Positions 1-8,652 of a stretch of 64,000 nt of DNA are shown here, one piece after another. The notes beneath the pieces are model-generated. The model searched no databases, was not told the DNA's origin, and worked only from the letters and a program-made list of their open reading frames with translations. The translations under genes were made by a program, and so were the position numbers. Within the stretch, counting starts at the first letter, position 1; each line of letters begins with the position of its first letter. The stretch is taken from contig OY282383.1 in NCBI GenBank assembly GCA_958295855.1, positions 1 to 64,000 on the forward strand, written 5' to 3'. This DNA is from an uncultured Poribacteria bacterium. GTDB taxonomy: Bacteria; Poribacteria; WGA-4E; WGA-3G.

Positions 1-762
1 GGTGGGGAACTGATTCTCATGCAGGGCGGTTTACACCCCAAACTCAAACTGGACTGGTACGAAGAGCTCCTCCAGTGGATTAAAGGAAACTATCGGATTC
101 ATATCCACGGATTTTCGCCACCTGAGTTGGATTGGTTTGCTAAGATTAACCGCATGCCGTTGCGTGAAGTTCTCATCCGCTTGCGCGATGCTGGGCTTGA
201 TTCCATCCCTGGTGGTGGTGCTGAAATTTTAACCGACTCGGCGCGCAATGAAATTAGCCCTAAAAAATGCACTGCCGATGAATGGTTGGAAGTGATGCGA
301 CAGGGCCATGCTGTCGGGCTCAAATCCAGTGCCACGATGATGTATGGGCATGTTGAAAGTTATGCTGAACGTGTGGAGCACCTTGTTCGCCTGCGCGATC
401 TTCAGGATGAAACAGGCGGGTTCACTGCTTTTATCTGCTGGTCGCTCCAGCCTCACAACACGCGACTTGAGCATATATCGCCGGCTGGCAGTTTTGAGTA
501 CCTTAAGACGTTGGCGGTTTCGCGAGTGTTCCTTGATAACTTTGACAACTTCCAGTCCTCGTGGGTTACCCAGGGACCGAAAATTGGGCAGCTCTCGCTC
601 AAGTTCGGTGCCAATGACATGGGCGGCACGATGATAGAGGAGAATGTTGTCAGCAAAGCCGGTACCGTCTACTGCATGCCGATTGAGGAAATCGAACGCA
701 CTATCGCTGAGCTAGGGTTTGTTCCTAAACGCCGCAACTTCTTTTATGAACACCTCAATTAA
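1..762 (+). CDS. mqnC: Cyclic dehypoxanthinyl futalosine synthase MqnC (5' truncated by window edge)
   Basis: Radical-SAM enzyme of the futalosine route to menaquinone; MqnC cyclises dehypoxanthine futalosine. The reading frame is open from base 1 (GGELILMQGG), so the true start and the CxxxCxxC radical-SAM cluster lie upstream of the window. Visible family motifs are HGFSPPE, DSIPGGGAEIL, SATMMYGHVE, LQDETGGFTAFI and the C-terminal NFQSSWVTQGPKIGQ followed by GANDMGGTMIEENVVSKAG, which together fit MqnC better than MqnE or CofH. It ends 4 bp inside the convergent foldase gene. No other mqn gene is visible. The call is secure; only the MqnC/MqnE distinction leaves some doubt. Confidence 0.9.
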   Translation, partial: GGELILMQGGLHPKLKLDWYEELLQWIKGNYRIHIHGFSPPELDWFAKINRMPLREVLIRLRDAGLDSIPGGGAEILTDSARNEISPKKCTADEWLEVMRQGHAVGLKSSATMMYGHVESYAERVEHLVRLRDLQDETGGFTAFICWSLQPHNTRLEHISPAGSFEYLKTLAVSRVFLDNFDNFQSSWVTQGPKIGQLSLKFGANDMGGTMIEENVVSKAGTVYCMPIEEIERTIAELGFVPKRRNFFYEHLN

Positions 763-2714
763 CGGTAGTCCTCATGGATCCACGGCTTGCTCTGCTTTTT
801 GCGTGCGGCGAACCAGTTGTTAAATACCTCTCGTTTTTTTACCTGGAGGAGTGCCTGGCGGTGCCGTGTTTTTTCATCGGTGTCCGTTTGGAATGTTCCG
901 ATATCCGGCTCCTGCCGCTCAACGAGTTGAACAAGATAGACAGCAGTATTGCCCTTGAAAGGGCCCCTCACTTCGTCTACTTTCATCTGAAATGCTGCAA
1001 ACATCGCTTCCCCAGAGTTGCCCATACCGGCGATGTAGTCGCTACCGGAGGTGAGTGCAAACAGGTTGCTCTCTTGAACGGAGAGCCGGTCTGCCGCTAC
1101 CCCTTCGGGGGCTTTATATTTTTTCAGTAACGCCTCCAGCGTTGCATCTTCCGTGTGTTGATTGAACAGGTTTTGCGCGTCTGCTAACGCGCTCGCCTTT
1201 GCCTTTTCTTCCCGCAGATCCTCGATAACCGTCGTTTTTATCTCGGCAAAGGGCGGAATAGCTGCTGGTTTCTTCTCAAGGACGGTGGCAACAAAATAGG
1301 CTTCAATCTCACCGTTTGGTTTTTTCGCCTCGACTATTTTTATAACGTTCACTTCCATATTAAAGAATTCCTCGGTTAACCCGCGGTAGCTCCATTGCGA
1401 ACCGATCTCCGGAATATCCGTGGCATCTTTACTGAATAGTCCCGTTTCTAACCCAGCGAGGGATAATTCTTTGTACCTATCGAGTGCAAGCGCCGCTTCA
1501 TAATCCTGAATTTCAATTTCATACAGCAGGTCGGTGGCAATCTCTTTTGCCTCTTCAACGCCTTTAATTTGCACCAGTTTTTGCTGAATTTCGTATTGGA
1601 CTTGGGCGAAAGGTTGTGTCTCTGGCGGCTTCTTCTCCTCTAAGTGGATGATGTGATACCCGTAGGAGGTTTCGACCAAGCCGCTCACTTCCCCTGGGTT
1701 TAGCATATCAAAACATGCTTCTTCAAACGGCTTGACCATGTCGCCGCGTGCGAAATAGTCACCGGGCGGTAGTTTTGGCTTCCTGCCTCTCAAGGCACCG
1801 CCATTGGTAGCAGAAGAGTCTTCCGAATGCGTTTTCGCGAGGTCAGCGAATGCGGCACCCGCGTCGAGTTCCTCGTCGATGGTTTTGAGTAGTTCTTCCG
1901 CAGCGGCCTTGGTTTCCGCTCTTTGCTCATCGGTCGCGTTTTTAGGAAACTTTTTCAAGATGTGGCGCGCTTTGACAGCCTCCAGCGTTGTGAATTCGCC
2001 TTGCCTGGTGTTGTAATAGGCTTCGACTTCTGAATCTGAAACGAAATCGGCAGGAGTCACTTTGATAAACTTGACATTCGCTTGTTCTTCAGATTTATAG
2101 TTATCCCTATTTTTTTCAAAATAGGCTTCCGCTTCTGTATCGTCAACCTCAACAGTTGCGGTGTAATCAGCGTGCTTAAATTCAATAAATTTCAGTTTTG
2201 CCTTGTCTGTCTCAAGCCGATAGGCTTGTTCCGTTTCGGTGTCCGTTACCAGTTCAAGTGCGTGGATACTATCGCGCAGGGCTGCGGCACTGAGTTGTAA
2301 ACGAATGCTGTCCCGATAGCTATCTGCCATCCCGAGTTGATGGTAAAGATTGTACTGCTCCACCAAGTTGGTATCTCTTCGGATATGGTTTTCTATCTCC
2401 TTATCGCTAATATCTGCACTATTCAGAATAGTTTGTTGAATCCACTGATCAATTACCGCTTTTTGGGTTTGTTCCCGGTCCGGTGTTCCGCCAAACCGCT
2501 GGTTTCGTTGGGATTGCATCGCGTTGGCAACGGTGCGCTCAAAATCCCCGCGTTTGATTTCTGAGTCATTAATCCTGAGAACGACTTCCGACTCGGGGCC
2601 CTCATCGCCGCCCCGTGAGTTGCTGTAGAGCATCACGGTGCCGACTAAGAACACGATGGCGATAATCCACATAAACAGTTGTGCAATAAATTTTTCCCGT
2701 AAAAAGATAATCAT
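759..2714 (-). CDS. SurA/PpiD-type peptidyl-prolyl cis-trans isomerase, membrane anchored
   Basis: Predicted periplasmic chaperone-isomerase, 651 residues. A short cytoplasmic N-terminus is followed by one membrane segment (about residues 12-31, FMWIIAIVFLVGTVMLY), then a SurA_N-like helical region (about 45-200). A single PpiC parvulin domain (about 240-370) starts at VKARHILKKFP and ends at YGYHIIHLEEK. A long C-terminal helical region follows. This is the PpiD layout (anchor, SurA_N, PpiC), so it probably helps fold exported proteins at the inner membrane. The start has AGGAG 12 bases upstream and a consensus promoter at 2776-2804. It is convergent with mqnC, overlapping by 4 bp. Confidence 0.85.
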   Translation of the reverse strand: MIIFLREKFIAQLFMWIIAIVFLVGTVMLYSNSRGGDEGPESEVVLRINDSEIKRGDFERTVANAMQSQRNQRFGGTPDREQTQKAVIDQWIQQTILNSADISDKEIENHIRRDTNLVEQYNLYHQLGMADSYRDSIRLQLSAAALRDSIHALELVTDTETEQAYRLETDKAKLKFIEFKHADYTATVEVDDTEAEAYFEKNRDNYKSEEQANVKFIKVTPADFVSDSEVEAYYNTRQGEFTTLEAVKARHILKKFPKNATDEQRAETKAAAEELLKTIDEELDAGAAFADLAKTHSEDSSATNGGALRGRKPKLPPGDYFARGDMVKPFEEACFDMLNPGEVSGLVETSYGYHIIHLEEKKPPETQPFAQVQYEIQQKLVQIKGVEEAKEIATDLLYEIEIQDYEAALALDRYKELSLAGLETGLFSKDATDIPEIGSQWSYRGLTEEFFNMEVNVIKIVEAKKPNGEIEAYFVATVLEKKPAAIPPFAEIKTTVIEDLREEKAKASALADAQNLFNQHTEDATLEALLKKYKAPEGVAADRLSVQESNLFALTSGSDYIAGMGNSGEAMFAAFQMKVDEVRGPFKGNTAVYLVQLVERQEPDIGTFQTDTDEKTRHRQALLQVKKREVFNNWFAARKKQSKPWIHEDYR

Positions 2715-2775
2715 GTCTTAAAATATCTCCTGTTCAGTTTCAGTCACAGTCTCTCATGCATGAAAAGTCTTTAAT

Positions 2776-2804
2776 ATTATACATTTAACTCTCGCAGATG
2801 TCAA
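2776..2804 (-). promoter_or_regulatory. Consensus sigma-70-type promoter for the PpiD-like gene
   Basis: On the minus strand TTGACA (2799-2804), a 17-bp spacer and TATAAT (2776-2781): an exact match to both hexamers at ideal spacing, about 62 bp upstream of the start codon at 2714. Activity is inferred from sequence only. Confidence 0.75.
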
Positions 2805-2829
2805 ATTTTAGCGCGATTTGGGTGTGTAA

Positions 2830-3126
2830 CTATTTTGTCACCTGATTCGCTTCAGCATCCGCGACAGTCATTCCTGAAAACAAAACAAAAGCGATGAGGA
2901 GCGCAGATAAAAACTTCGGCAAGCGAACGCCCATAAACGAGAGAACCGCACAGACACAGTACACAATACAATAAAAGAGAAATGCCATCACAAGCACCAT
3001 AAACGCATTCACTAACAACCGTAATAAATCAAACGCTTGGATATTCTCAATGATGTTGAAGAGCATAGTACCACAAGCAAAAAAACACCAACTGGAATAC
3101 TGACGTTTCAACTTTTCTAAAAACAT
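2830..3126 (-). CDS. Small multi-pass membrane protein, unknown
   Basis: 98 residues. Three hydrophobic stretches are visible (about 13-30, 37-64 and 72-90), with a charged N-terminus (MFLEKLKRQYSS) and a polar C-terminal tail. The middle segment is rich in Cys and Tyr (FYCIVYCVCAVL). The start is supported by GAGGAG seven bases upstream of ATG. No family recognised. It lies upstream of the foldase gene on the same strand, but the foldase has its own promoter in between. Probably a real gene because of the good ribosome-binding site and clean membrane pattern. Confidence 0.55.
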   Translation of the reverse strand: MFLEKLKRQYSSWCFFACGTMLFNIIENIQAFDLLRLLVNAFMVLVMAFLFYCIVYCVCAVLSFMGVRLPKFLSALLIAFVLFSGMTVADAEANQVTK

Positions 3127-3246
3127 TCTTATACTCCTCTGTTTCTAGACGGTGCTGGAATTGTGTCATACTTCAGTCGGCTGGGAGGTGCCCTCCTTTG
3201 TTGTCAACTATTGCCTGAAAATGGATGCGGCGTTAGATTCGTATTT

Positions 3247-3558
3247 TTAGTCCAATGCTATGATGAGGCAGCTAACTCCTATGATGAGGTTGCAGACTGC
3301 ATAAACAGCCCACTCCGGTTTTTGTGCGGAATGCCCTGAATTCTGTGCGGGTGTCTGAGTTTTCGTATGTTCTTCACTGACAAGCCGCATCTCAGAGATA
3401 CCCGTTTCAGGATTCACGACCCGCTTCCAGACTTTCGTGTGTGTCTCTGTTGTTAGCATAGAGACAGGCGGTTGTGTCTTGCCTGCACAGCCGTAAAGCA
3501 GTATCAACGTCAGAACGAGACTTGTGCTGCGCAACACTGTTAAAGTGCTTTTTTTCAA
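3247..3558 (-). CDS. Putative small lipoprotein with C-terminal membrane segment
   Basis: About 103 residues. A basic n-region, a hydrophobic core (STSLVLTLILL) and the lipobox LYGC predict a type II signal peptide with lipidation at the Cys. The mature part is polar (THTKVWKRVVNPETG), followed by a second hydrophobic stretch near the end (AVYAVCNLIIGVSCLIIALD). I place the start at the TTG at 3558 because GAGGT lies eight bases upstream; an upstream TTG at 3591 would lengthen it by 11 residues but has no clear ribosome-binding site. The promoter at 3745-3773 points at it. Function unknown. Confidence 0.55.
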   Translation of the reverse strand: MKKSTLTVLRSTSLVLTLILLYGCAGKTQPPVSMLTTETHTKVWKRVVNPETGISEMRLVSEEHTKTQTPAQNSGHSAQKPEWAVYAVCNLIIGVSCLIIALD

Positions 3559-3585
3559 TTTTCTATACCTCGTTTTACTGATTTT

Positions 3586-3628
3586 CTGCAAGACATGGCG
3601 GAGATGTAGACATCAACATGTCTTGCAG
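3586..3628. repeat. 12-bp perfect inverted repeat in the leader of the lipoprotein gene
   Basis: Arms CTGCAAGACATG (3586-3597) and CATGTCTTGCAG (3617-3628) with a 19-nt loop, lying between the promoter and the start of the small lipoprotein gene. It could be an operator or an RNA hairpin affecting translation. No T-run follows, so it is not an obvious intrinsic terminator. Confidence 0.6.
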
Positions 3629-3707
3629 AATGTTTGAACGCCAAATCAATTGCCATAAAGGAGGGACGTGGCAATCCTTTCCCTGTAAGGTGCTAACCTA
3701 AAAGTTT

Positions 3708-3792
3708 CACCTCTGAAAAATATGGTTCGTAGGAGACGTAAATTATGATAACACCTCTCCTGCATGCTGTCAACAAAAAAGCAATCACAATT
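3708..3792. repeat. 85-bp promoter-bearing direct repeat, copy A
   Basis: This segment recurs at 5457-5541 with 4 substitutions and no indels by my reading. Each copy carries a complete minus-strand promoter and stands upstream of a different gene for an anchored or lipidated protein, so it looks like a duplicated control region. Confidence 0.8.
3745..3773 (-). promoter_or_regulatory. Promoter TTGACA-17-TATCAT upstream of lipoprotein gene
   Basis: Minus strand TTGACA (3768-3773), 17-bp spacer, TATCAT (3745-3750), with a T-tract just upstream of the -35 box that could act as an UP element. The same arrangement occurs at 5494-5522 and 42765-42793. Confidence 0.7.
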
Positions 3793-3812
3793 GGGTTTGG
3801 GAGGCGTTCGCC

Positions 3813-5279
3813 TTACTTTTCTGACTCCGGACGTTTCTGAATGAGGCGTTCAACGTGTGTTGCCATCTCCGGGTCCGATTCCTTGAGGCGCCGGAGGCCC
3901 TCCTCGGGCCCGTATTGATTTAACGTAGCCCGCGCGCGGTTAAAACGCTCTGGTGAAAAACGTTGCCGAAGGGCTTTTTCAAAATCTTCTTCGGCGGGCA
4001 ATTCGGGTAGAAACTGTTTCTCGAGTTCCGCCTGAATGTCGGCATCGCTTTTTGTGAGGTGTTCCAACACTTTCTCGGTTTCTTGGCGCGCCTGTTTGAC
4101 CTGTTTTTGCACGTCTCGTGCGGCATCCGGTGGTGCCTTGGGAATATTTCGCGTGTCAGGAAGTGGTACTGTCTCGGTGAAAGTGTCCATATAAAAATCG
4201 GCGGCCTCTTGTTGGCTGAAGTCTCTGTTCGCCCTTTCTTCATCGGACAACTCATTGATGGCGTTGAGCATCTCCTCGCGTGTGATGACCGGGGGCGGCC
4301 CCGTAAGGATATTTCCGTCCTCACCGAGATAGACGACCTCGTAATGCTCCGGGGGGATGCCTTTGAATAAGAGTTTAAACTCTTGAGTTTCCGTGAGGGA
4401 ATCGCCATAAAACGTTGCCCCGGTGCCCTTTTTCTTCACGTAGAGTTGGTTGGATTTCGTCGGGTGGAAGATCTCCTGATTTTTGCCAACAAAAATACCA
4501 CCTGTTACTTCGGGATCTGCCTTCATCGCTCCACGAACGAGTTGGTTTTCCCAAAGGCTTCGCTCAATATAGGCATCTTTATAGGTTTCCCAGTCATCGG
4601 TGGGTGGAATGCCGAAGTTCCCCGAAGCCCATGCAGCCGGCTCGTTTTCGAGGCGCGTCAAGTCATGTCGGGGGAACTGGTAGTGAACGAAATCGCCATA
4701 GTCTTCAATAGCAATTCCTCTATCGAGGAGCATCTGTATCCATTCGGCTTGGGGGTATTTTTCAGCGGTTTCCGGGGTTTCCAATACCCGGTTATATTGC
4801 TCTGCGAATTCTGCGAGAATCGCCTCGGTGGTTTGGGGCCCTTCATACCTTGGGAGCGGCAAGTCTCGGAGTTTACCTGGTGTACGAGTGATATCTGGTG
4901 GCGTGTCAGACTCTTTCTTGAATTTGGGTAACCCCTCGCGTAAATGTGCGCGTAAATCGTCCCGCATGCGTTCAAGTGTTAAGGCACTGGGGGGTTGTGC
5001 TCCGGGGACTTTTTTCGCGAACTCCCTCTGAAAACCTTGGATGCCGGCTTCGACCTGTTCTTCGATCCATATCTCCCAGGCGTCTTCGGATTCCATCTCT
5101 TTCTTCGAGGGAAGGTGCGTCTTTTTTCCAGCCCTGAAACGTTCCGTTATTTGTGTGCTCTGTTGACGCAGCCTGCTCCAGTTATTTTTCGCCAATGGTG
5201 TCGTACGGAAGATATAGATCCCCGCGCAGATGAAGAGCACACCGATTGAGATGAATAGCAATCGTTTTCTATTTTTCAT
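3813..5279 (-). CDS. Membrane-anchored protein of unknown function (paralogue of the gene at 41600-42673)
   Basis: 488 residues from the ATG at 5279, chosen because AGGAG lies seven bases upstream and the protein then begins with a clean anchor (MKNRKRLLF followed by a hydrophobic stretch to about residue 25). The rest is polar, helical and charged, with a central block WIQMLLDRG, DDWETYKDAYIE, GGIFVGKNQE and GPPPVITREEML that matches the 357-residue protein at 41600-42673. The C-terminal 150 residues, probably coiled-coil, are unique to this copy. I recognise no named family. It is expected to sit on the outer face of the inner membrane. A promoter at 5494-5522 precedes it. Confidence 0.7.
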   Translation of the reverse strand: MKNRKRLLFISIGVLFICAGIYIFRTTPLAKNNWSRLRQQSTQITERFRAGKKTHLPSKKEMESEDAWEIWIEEQVEAGIQGFQREFAKKVPGAQPPSALTLERMRDDLRAHLREGLPKFKKESDTPPDITRTPGKLRDLPLPRYEGPQTTEAILAEFAEQYNRVLETPETAEKYPQAEWIQMLLDRGIAIEDYGDFVHYQFPRHDLTRLENEPAAWASGNFGIPPTDDWETYKDAYIERSLWENQLVRGAMKADPEVTGGIFVGKNQEIFHPTKSNQLYVKKKGTGATFYGDSLTETQEFKLLFKGIPPEHYEVVYLGEDGNILTGPPPVITREEMLNAINELSDEERANRDFSQQEAADFYMDTFTETVPLPDTRNIPKAPPDAARDVQKQVKQARQETEKVLEHLTKSDADIQAELEKQFLPELPAEEDFEKALRQRFSPERFNRARATLNQYGPEEGLRRLKESDPEMATHVERLIQKRPESEK

Positions 5280-5456
5280 GAGGGTTCTCCTGTGTGTGAG
5301 ATGCGGCGAGGGGGAATCCCTCACCGCGTTGTGAAACGGCTCGAAACCGATCAATCCCTATCGTCTTGGGGGGATTGCTTTGGGAAGGCAAAACGGACAG
5401 AAGGTTTTCTGTCAAGTCATTTTGCGTTCTTGGCAATCCATCCGTGTCTGTCTACG

Positions 5457-5541
5457 CACCTCTGAAAAATATGGTTCGTAGGATATGTAAATTATGATAA
5501 CACCTCTCCTGCATGCTGTCAACAAAAAAGTAATTACAATT
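5457..5541. repeat. 85-bp promoter-bearing direct repeat, copy B
   Basis: Second copy of the segment at 3708-3792 (81 of 85 positions identical by eye). The weak 62-codon frame that overlaps it on the minus strand (5412-5600) is not counted as a gene. Confidence 0.8.
5494..5522 (-). promoter_or_regulatory. Promoter TTGACA-17-TATCAT upstream of the anchored protein gene
   Basis: Minus strand TTGACA (5517-5522), 17-bp spacer, TATCAT (5494-5499), T-rich upstream. It would give a leader of about 200 nt before the start at 5279. Confidence 0.7.
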
Positions 5542-5801
5542 CTGAATTGCTGAATTAGTGTCGCATCATCTATACTGTCACCTTGCAAAGTGCCTAACAA
5601 TTCTCCTGATTGCCTCTATGTTTATATAGACGTTGATTTTTGACAAAAGGCCCCACAAAAAACCAAATTTTTTCGTTTTTAGCCTGACATGAGACAGAAA
5701 CTCGTCTGTTGCTGGATTTTGTAGTGGTGGCAGGCACTACAACACTGCCCGGATGCGCCTATCCTTAATTTTTCTTGATTCTTACAAATTAGCATAAAAA
5801 C
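5542..5801. other. Non-coding stretch with one hairpin
   Basis: No gene seen on either strand. It holds an 8-bp perfect inverted repeat, TTGTAGTG (5719-5726) and CACTACAA (5735-5742), with an 8-nt loop and otherwise A/T-rich sequence. It separates the divergent anchored-protein and ogg genes. Confidence 0.5.
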
Positions 5802-5830
5802 TTGATAATTCTTGGAATACACTATATACT
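5802..5830 (+). promoter_or_regulatory. Promoter for the 8-oxoguanine glycosylase gene
   Basis: TTGATA (5802-5807), 17-bp spacer, TATACT (5825-5830); 5 of 6 matches in each hexamer, 30 bp before the ATG. AAGGAG at 5849-5854 is the ribosome-binding site. Confidence 0.6.
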
Positions 5831-5860
5831 AATTAGAAGCAGTTTTGCAAGGAGCGCGCG

Positions 5861-6715
5861 ATGCACATTCAGAACGTAACAGATTTCAATCTGAAATATA
5901 CCCTGGAATCGGGGCAGTCGTTCCGATGGAATCGGGTAGACGATGCCTACTACGGCGTTGTGGAGGGACGGATACTCAAGATTTGCCAACAAGGGACTAC
6001 CTTGCAGGTTGAGAGCTCCACAGACGAAGATGTGTCCACATTAGCGGCATACCTCCACCACTATCTCGATCTCGGCCGCGACATGCCGAGGCTCCTTGCA
6101 GCAGTTGACAATGATGCCTATATCCATCGTGCAATTGAAAAATTTTGGGGGATGCGCATTCTGAATCAGGCACTCTGGGAAACGCTTGCATCGTTCATCT
6201 TATCTCAGAACAACAACGTGCCGAGGATTCGAGGGATTATTCGCAGACTCTCCGAACATTTCGGTGAAAAACTAACGCTTGAGCGGTATGTTGATTACAG
6301 TTTTCCGAGTGCACACGCGCTGGCCGCATCACAGGTTGATGAGCTTCTGGCGTGTGGTACCGGCTACCGTGCAAGTTATCTTCGGGATGCTGCCCAAGCA
6401 GTCGTGAGTGGAGAGCTTGCGTTCACGCAGCTCAAGCAATTCCCTTACCTTGAAGCCAAGCGTGAATTAATGCAACGCAAGGGTATCGGCGAAAAGGTCG
6501 CGGATTGTATCTGTCTGTTTTCGCTCGGACACCTTGAGGCATTGCCGATTGATGTTTGGATAAAGCGCATTTTTGAGACACTGTATCTGCGTCGGCAAGC
6601 CACCCATCGCGAAATACGCGAATTTGCGCAAAACTATTTCGGGGAAAGTGTTGGATATGCACAGCAGTATCTATTTCACTACGCCCATGAAGAGCCGAAT
6701 TGGGCAGATGTCTAA
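5861..6715 (+). CDS. ogg: 8-oxoguanine DNA glycosylase/AP lyase (OGG1 family)
   Basis: 284 residues. It removes oxidised guanine from DNA in base-excision repair. The N-terminal OGG_N fold is visible (FNLKYTLESGQSFRW, with the family GQ(S/C)FRW signature). The HhH-GPD module follows: helix-hairpin-helix KGIGEKVADCICLFSLG carries the catalytic Lys, and the partner Asp lies in LPIDVWIKRI. Length and both catalytic residues match the OGG1 type rather than the short archaeal AGOG or bacterial MutM families. AAGGAG lies six bases before ATG. It is monocistronic or leads the operon with the coiled-coil gene 45 bp downstream. Confidence 0.9.
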   Translation: MHIQNVTDFNLKYTLESGQSFRWNRVDDAYYGVVEGRILKICQQGTTLQVESSTDEDVSTLAAYLHHYLDLGRDMPRLLAAVDNDAYIHRAIEKFWGMRILNQALWETLASFILSQNNNVPRIRGIIRRLSEHFGEKLTLERYVDYSFPSAHALAASQVDELLACGTGYRASYLRDAAQAVVSGELAFTQLKQFPYLEAKRELMQRKGIGEKVADCICLFSLGHLEALPIDVWIKRIFETLYLRRQATHREIREFAQNYFGESVGYAQQYLFHYAHEEPNWADV

Positions 6716-6760
6716 CATTTGTCGTTAGCCAACTGACAAAAAACCTTGGAGGAGAGTAAT

Positions 6761-7117
6761 ATGTCTGAGTCATTAGAACAAAACATTGTTTCCCTTTTAG
6801 ATGAGCATGTTGAACTCGCTATTTCGACTGTTCAAAAGTTAAGGGAGGAGAAGCTGGCTCTTGAGGCTGAAGTTGCCCGTCTCAATAGCGATGTGCTGCA
6901 ACGCGATGCACAGATTCAAGAATTGGAAACCCGCAATAGCGAATTGCGTGCGGCATCCGAACAGGCACGGTTAGCGACGGAAGAGGAACGCGCTGAAATC
7001 CGCCATCGGCTTGAGGATTTGATGGCTGTCCTTGCAGAATCGAGAGCCGCAGTGGAGGATGCAGAAAGCGAAATCGCGTTTACGGTGAGGAGCACCGCGC
7101 CGGATAATGAAGTTTAA
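6761..7117 (+). CDS. Small coiled-coil protein, unknown (ZapB-like character)
   Basis: 118 residues, almost entirely heptad-patterned and charged (QKLREEKLALEAEVARL, then RDAQIQELETRNSEL), ending RLEDLMAVLAESR. It starts at the ATG at 6761 with GGAGGAGA just upstream; an in-frame TTG five codons earlier overlaps the ribosome-binding site and is less likely. It sits between ogg and a glycosyltransferase, 5 bp from the latter. The composition resembles small division-associated coiled-coils such as ZapB, but coiled-coils converge easily and no diagnostic residue is present. Real gene, function unassigned. Confidence 0.6.
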   Translation: MSESLEQNIVSLLDEHVELAISTVQKLREEKLALEAEVARLNSDVLQRDAQIQELETRNSELRAASEQARLATEEERAEIRHRLEDLMAVLAESRAAVEDAESEIAFTVRSTAPDNEV

Positions 7118-7122
7118 AACCT

Positions 7123-8265
7123 GTGCGTGTGTTAGTTCTTTCCCACTCTTATATTATGAAACCGTATCGGCGGAAGTTTGCGCTCATCGCAGCGAGGCCG
7201 GATGTAGTCTTGCGCGTTATCACCCCCGAACGTTGGTATGAAAGTTTTCAAGAAATTGTGTTTGAACCGGCGGGAGATATGCCTTGTGAGGAATTTCCGT
7301 GCCCCATCCGATTCTCCGGCTACGGCAGTCGCTTTTACTACCGCCGCGGCTTGAAGCCCCATTTCCGGGATTTTCAACCGCATATTATTCATCTTGAGGA
7401 GGAAGCGTGGAGCCTCAACGCCTTACAGACGGTTCGGCTGAAACGGAAGTATTGTCCGGAGAGCCGCTTTATCTTCCGCACTTCACTCAGCATTCCAACG
7501 AAGCAACGGTTTGGCGTTTTGCCTATTTGGATAGAACGTCGCGTGTTTCGAGAAACCGCGCACGCCTTCCCGCTCAGTGAGAATGCTGGCAAAATTTTAA
7601 GCGAGCGAGGTTACACCGGGAAGCAGACACCCTTTCCAAATGGTGTCGATCTGCGGCTGTTTCATAAGATGGATGTGCGTGAACTTAAGAATTCGCTCGG
7701 GCTTACAAACTGTTTTGTGGTTGGGTACGTCGGCAGGCTCCTTCACATGAAGGGGATTGACACGCTACTTGAAGCCGTAGCACAGCTTGCGTTTCGTTGT
7801 AAACTTTTAATCGTCGGGCAAGGCGAGGATGAACCAAGTTTCCGTAAAACTGCCGAGACGCTCGGTATCACGGACCGGGTTGTGTGGATTGATGCTGTGC
7901 CACCTGAAGAGGTGCCTGCCTATATGAATTGTATGGACGCGCTTGTGCTGCCATCCCGCACAACGCCAGAGTGGGTTGAATTTTTTGGCAGGGTGCTTAT
8001 TGAAGGTATGGCATGTGAAGTGCCGGTTATCGGTTCAGATTCTGGCGAGATTCCGCAGGTGATTGGAGAAGCGGGGCTCGTCTTCCCGGAGGCGGATGCA
8101 ACCGCCTTGGCTGAATGCCTCCATCAAATTGCACACGATGCGGCTCTCCGAACCGCCCTTGTCCAACGCGGTTTAGCCCGAGTCGAAAATTTTACGTGGG
8201 AGGCGATTGCTGAACGAACCTATCACGTCTATCAACAGGTGCTTGGGCAAGACGATGTTTCGTAA
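7123..8265 (+). CDS. Group 1 family glycosyltransferase (GT4-like)
   Basis: 380 residues with the GT-B layout: an N-terminal acceptor-side domain (RVLVLSHSYIMKPY, about 1-170), then a nucleotide-sugar domain (about 190-350) beginning FVVGYVGRLLHMKGIDTLLEA. The donor-binding E-x7-E region is visible at FFGRVLIEGMACEVPVIGSDSGEIPQV. It probably transfers a sugar to a lipid or polysaccharide precursor at the inner membrane; donor and acceptor are unknown. Starts with GTG 5 bp after the coiled-coil gene, suggesting co-transcription. No other cell-envelope glycosylation gene is adjacent. Confidence 0.85.
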   Translation: MRVLVLSHSYIMKPYRRKFALIAARPDVVLRVITPERWYESFQEIVFEPAGDMPCEEFPCPIRFSGYGSRFYYRRGLKPHFRDFQPHIIHLEEEAWSLNALQTVRLKRKYCPESRFIFRTSLSIPTKQRFGVLPIWIERRVFRETAHAFPLSENAGKILSERGYTGKQTPFPNGVDLRLFHKMDVRELKNSLGLTNCFVVGYVGRLLHMKGIDTLLEAVAQLAFRCKLLIVGQGEDEPSFRKTAETLGITDRVVWIDAVPPEEVPAYMNCMDALVLPSRTTPEWVEFFGRVLIEGMACEVPVIGSDSGEIPQVIGEAGLVFPEADATALAECLHQIAHDAALRTALVQRGLARVENFTWEAIAERTYHVYQQVLGQDDVS

Positions 8266-8323
8266 GGATATAGCCTCGGTAAGGTCTATGAGGTAGGAAT
8301 ATCAAGGGGAAAATATCAGAAGA

Positions 8324-8407
8324 TGCCCCCGACTGGACTCGAACCAGCATGCCAATTAAGGCACAGGCCCTCAACCTGCTGTGTATACCAAATTCCACCA
8401 CAGGGGC
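8324..8407 (-). tRNA. tRNA-Leu (anticodon GAG)
   Basis: 84 nt on the minus strand. Acceptor stem GCCCCTG pairs with CGGGGGC (one G-T), discriminator A. The anticodon stem CAGG/CCTG encloses the loop TTGAGGG, giving anticodon GAG, which reads CTC/CTT. The long variable arm (GCC TTAATT GGC) and the T-arm CTGGTTCGAGTCCAG are typical of class II leucine tRNA. CCA is not encoded. The strong promoter at 8555-8583 would give a 140-nt leader. Confidence 0.93.
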
Positions 8408-8554
8408 TTTTCGTCGATTCGCCATGCGCTCGGATAGGTTGTGCTGATAGCAGTCACCGGCGTAATCCGTTTGACCTGGGTGAAACTCACAGCACTTGCT
8501 ATCGTTTTCCGTAGAATCTGCCGCGCTATAATCAAACGAAATCATCTAGGATTA

Positions 8555-8583
8555 ATTATACCTTATTCACATGGCAATGTCAA
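8555..8583 (-). promoter_or_regulatory. Consensus promoter for tRNA-Leu
   Basis: Minus strand TTGACA (8578-8583), 17-bp spacer, TATAAT (8555-8560); exact consensus. It points at the tRNA gene, and nothing else lies between them. Confidence 0.75.
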
Positions 8584-8652
8584 ATTTTTCTCATTTCTTC
8601 AATTTTTGTGGGCAATATTTCCCGATTGAAGCCCAAAAAGGCGGTAGAATAG

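Noticed and set aside
5412..5600. Possible 62-residue gene on the minus strand.
   Set aside because: No ribosome-binding site, it overlaps the duplicated promoter segment, and its composition is not protein-like. The segment is better explained as control DNA.
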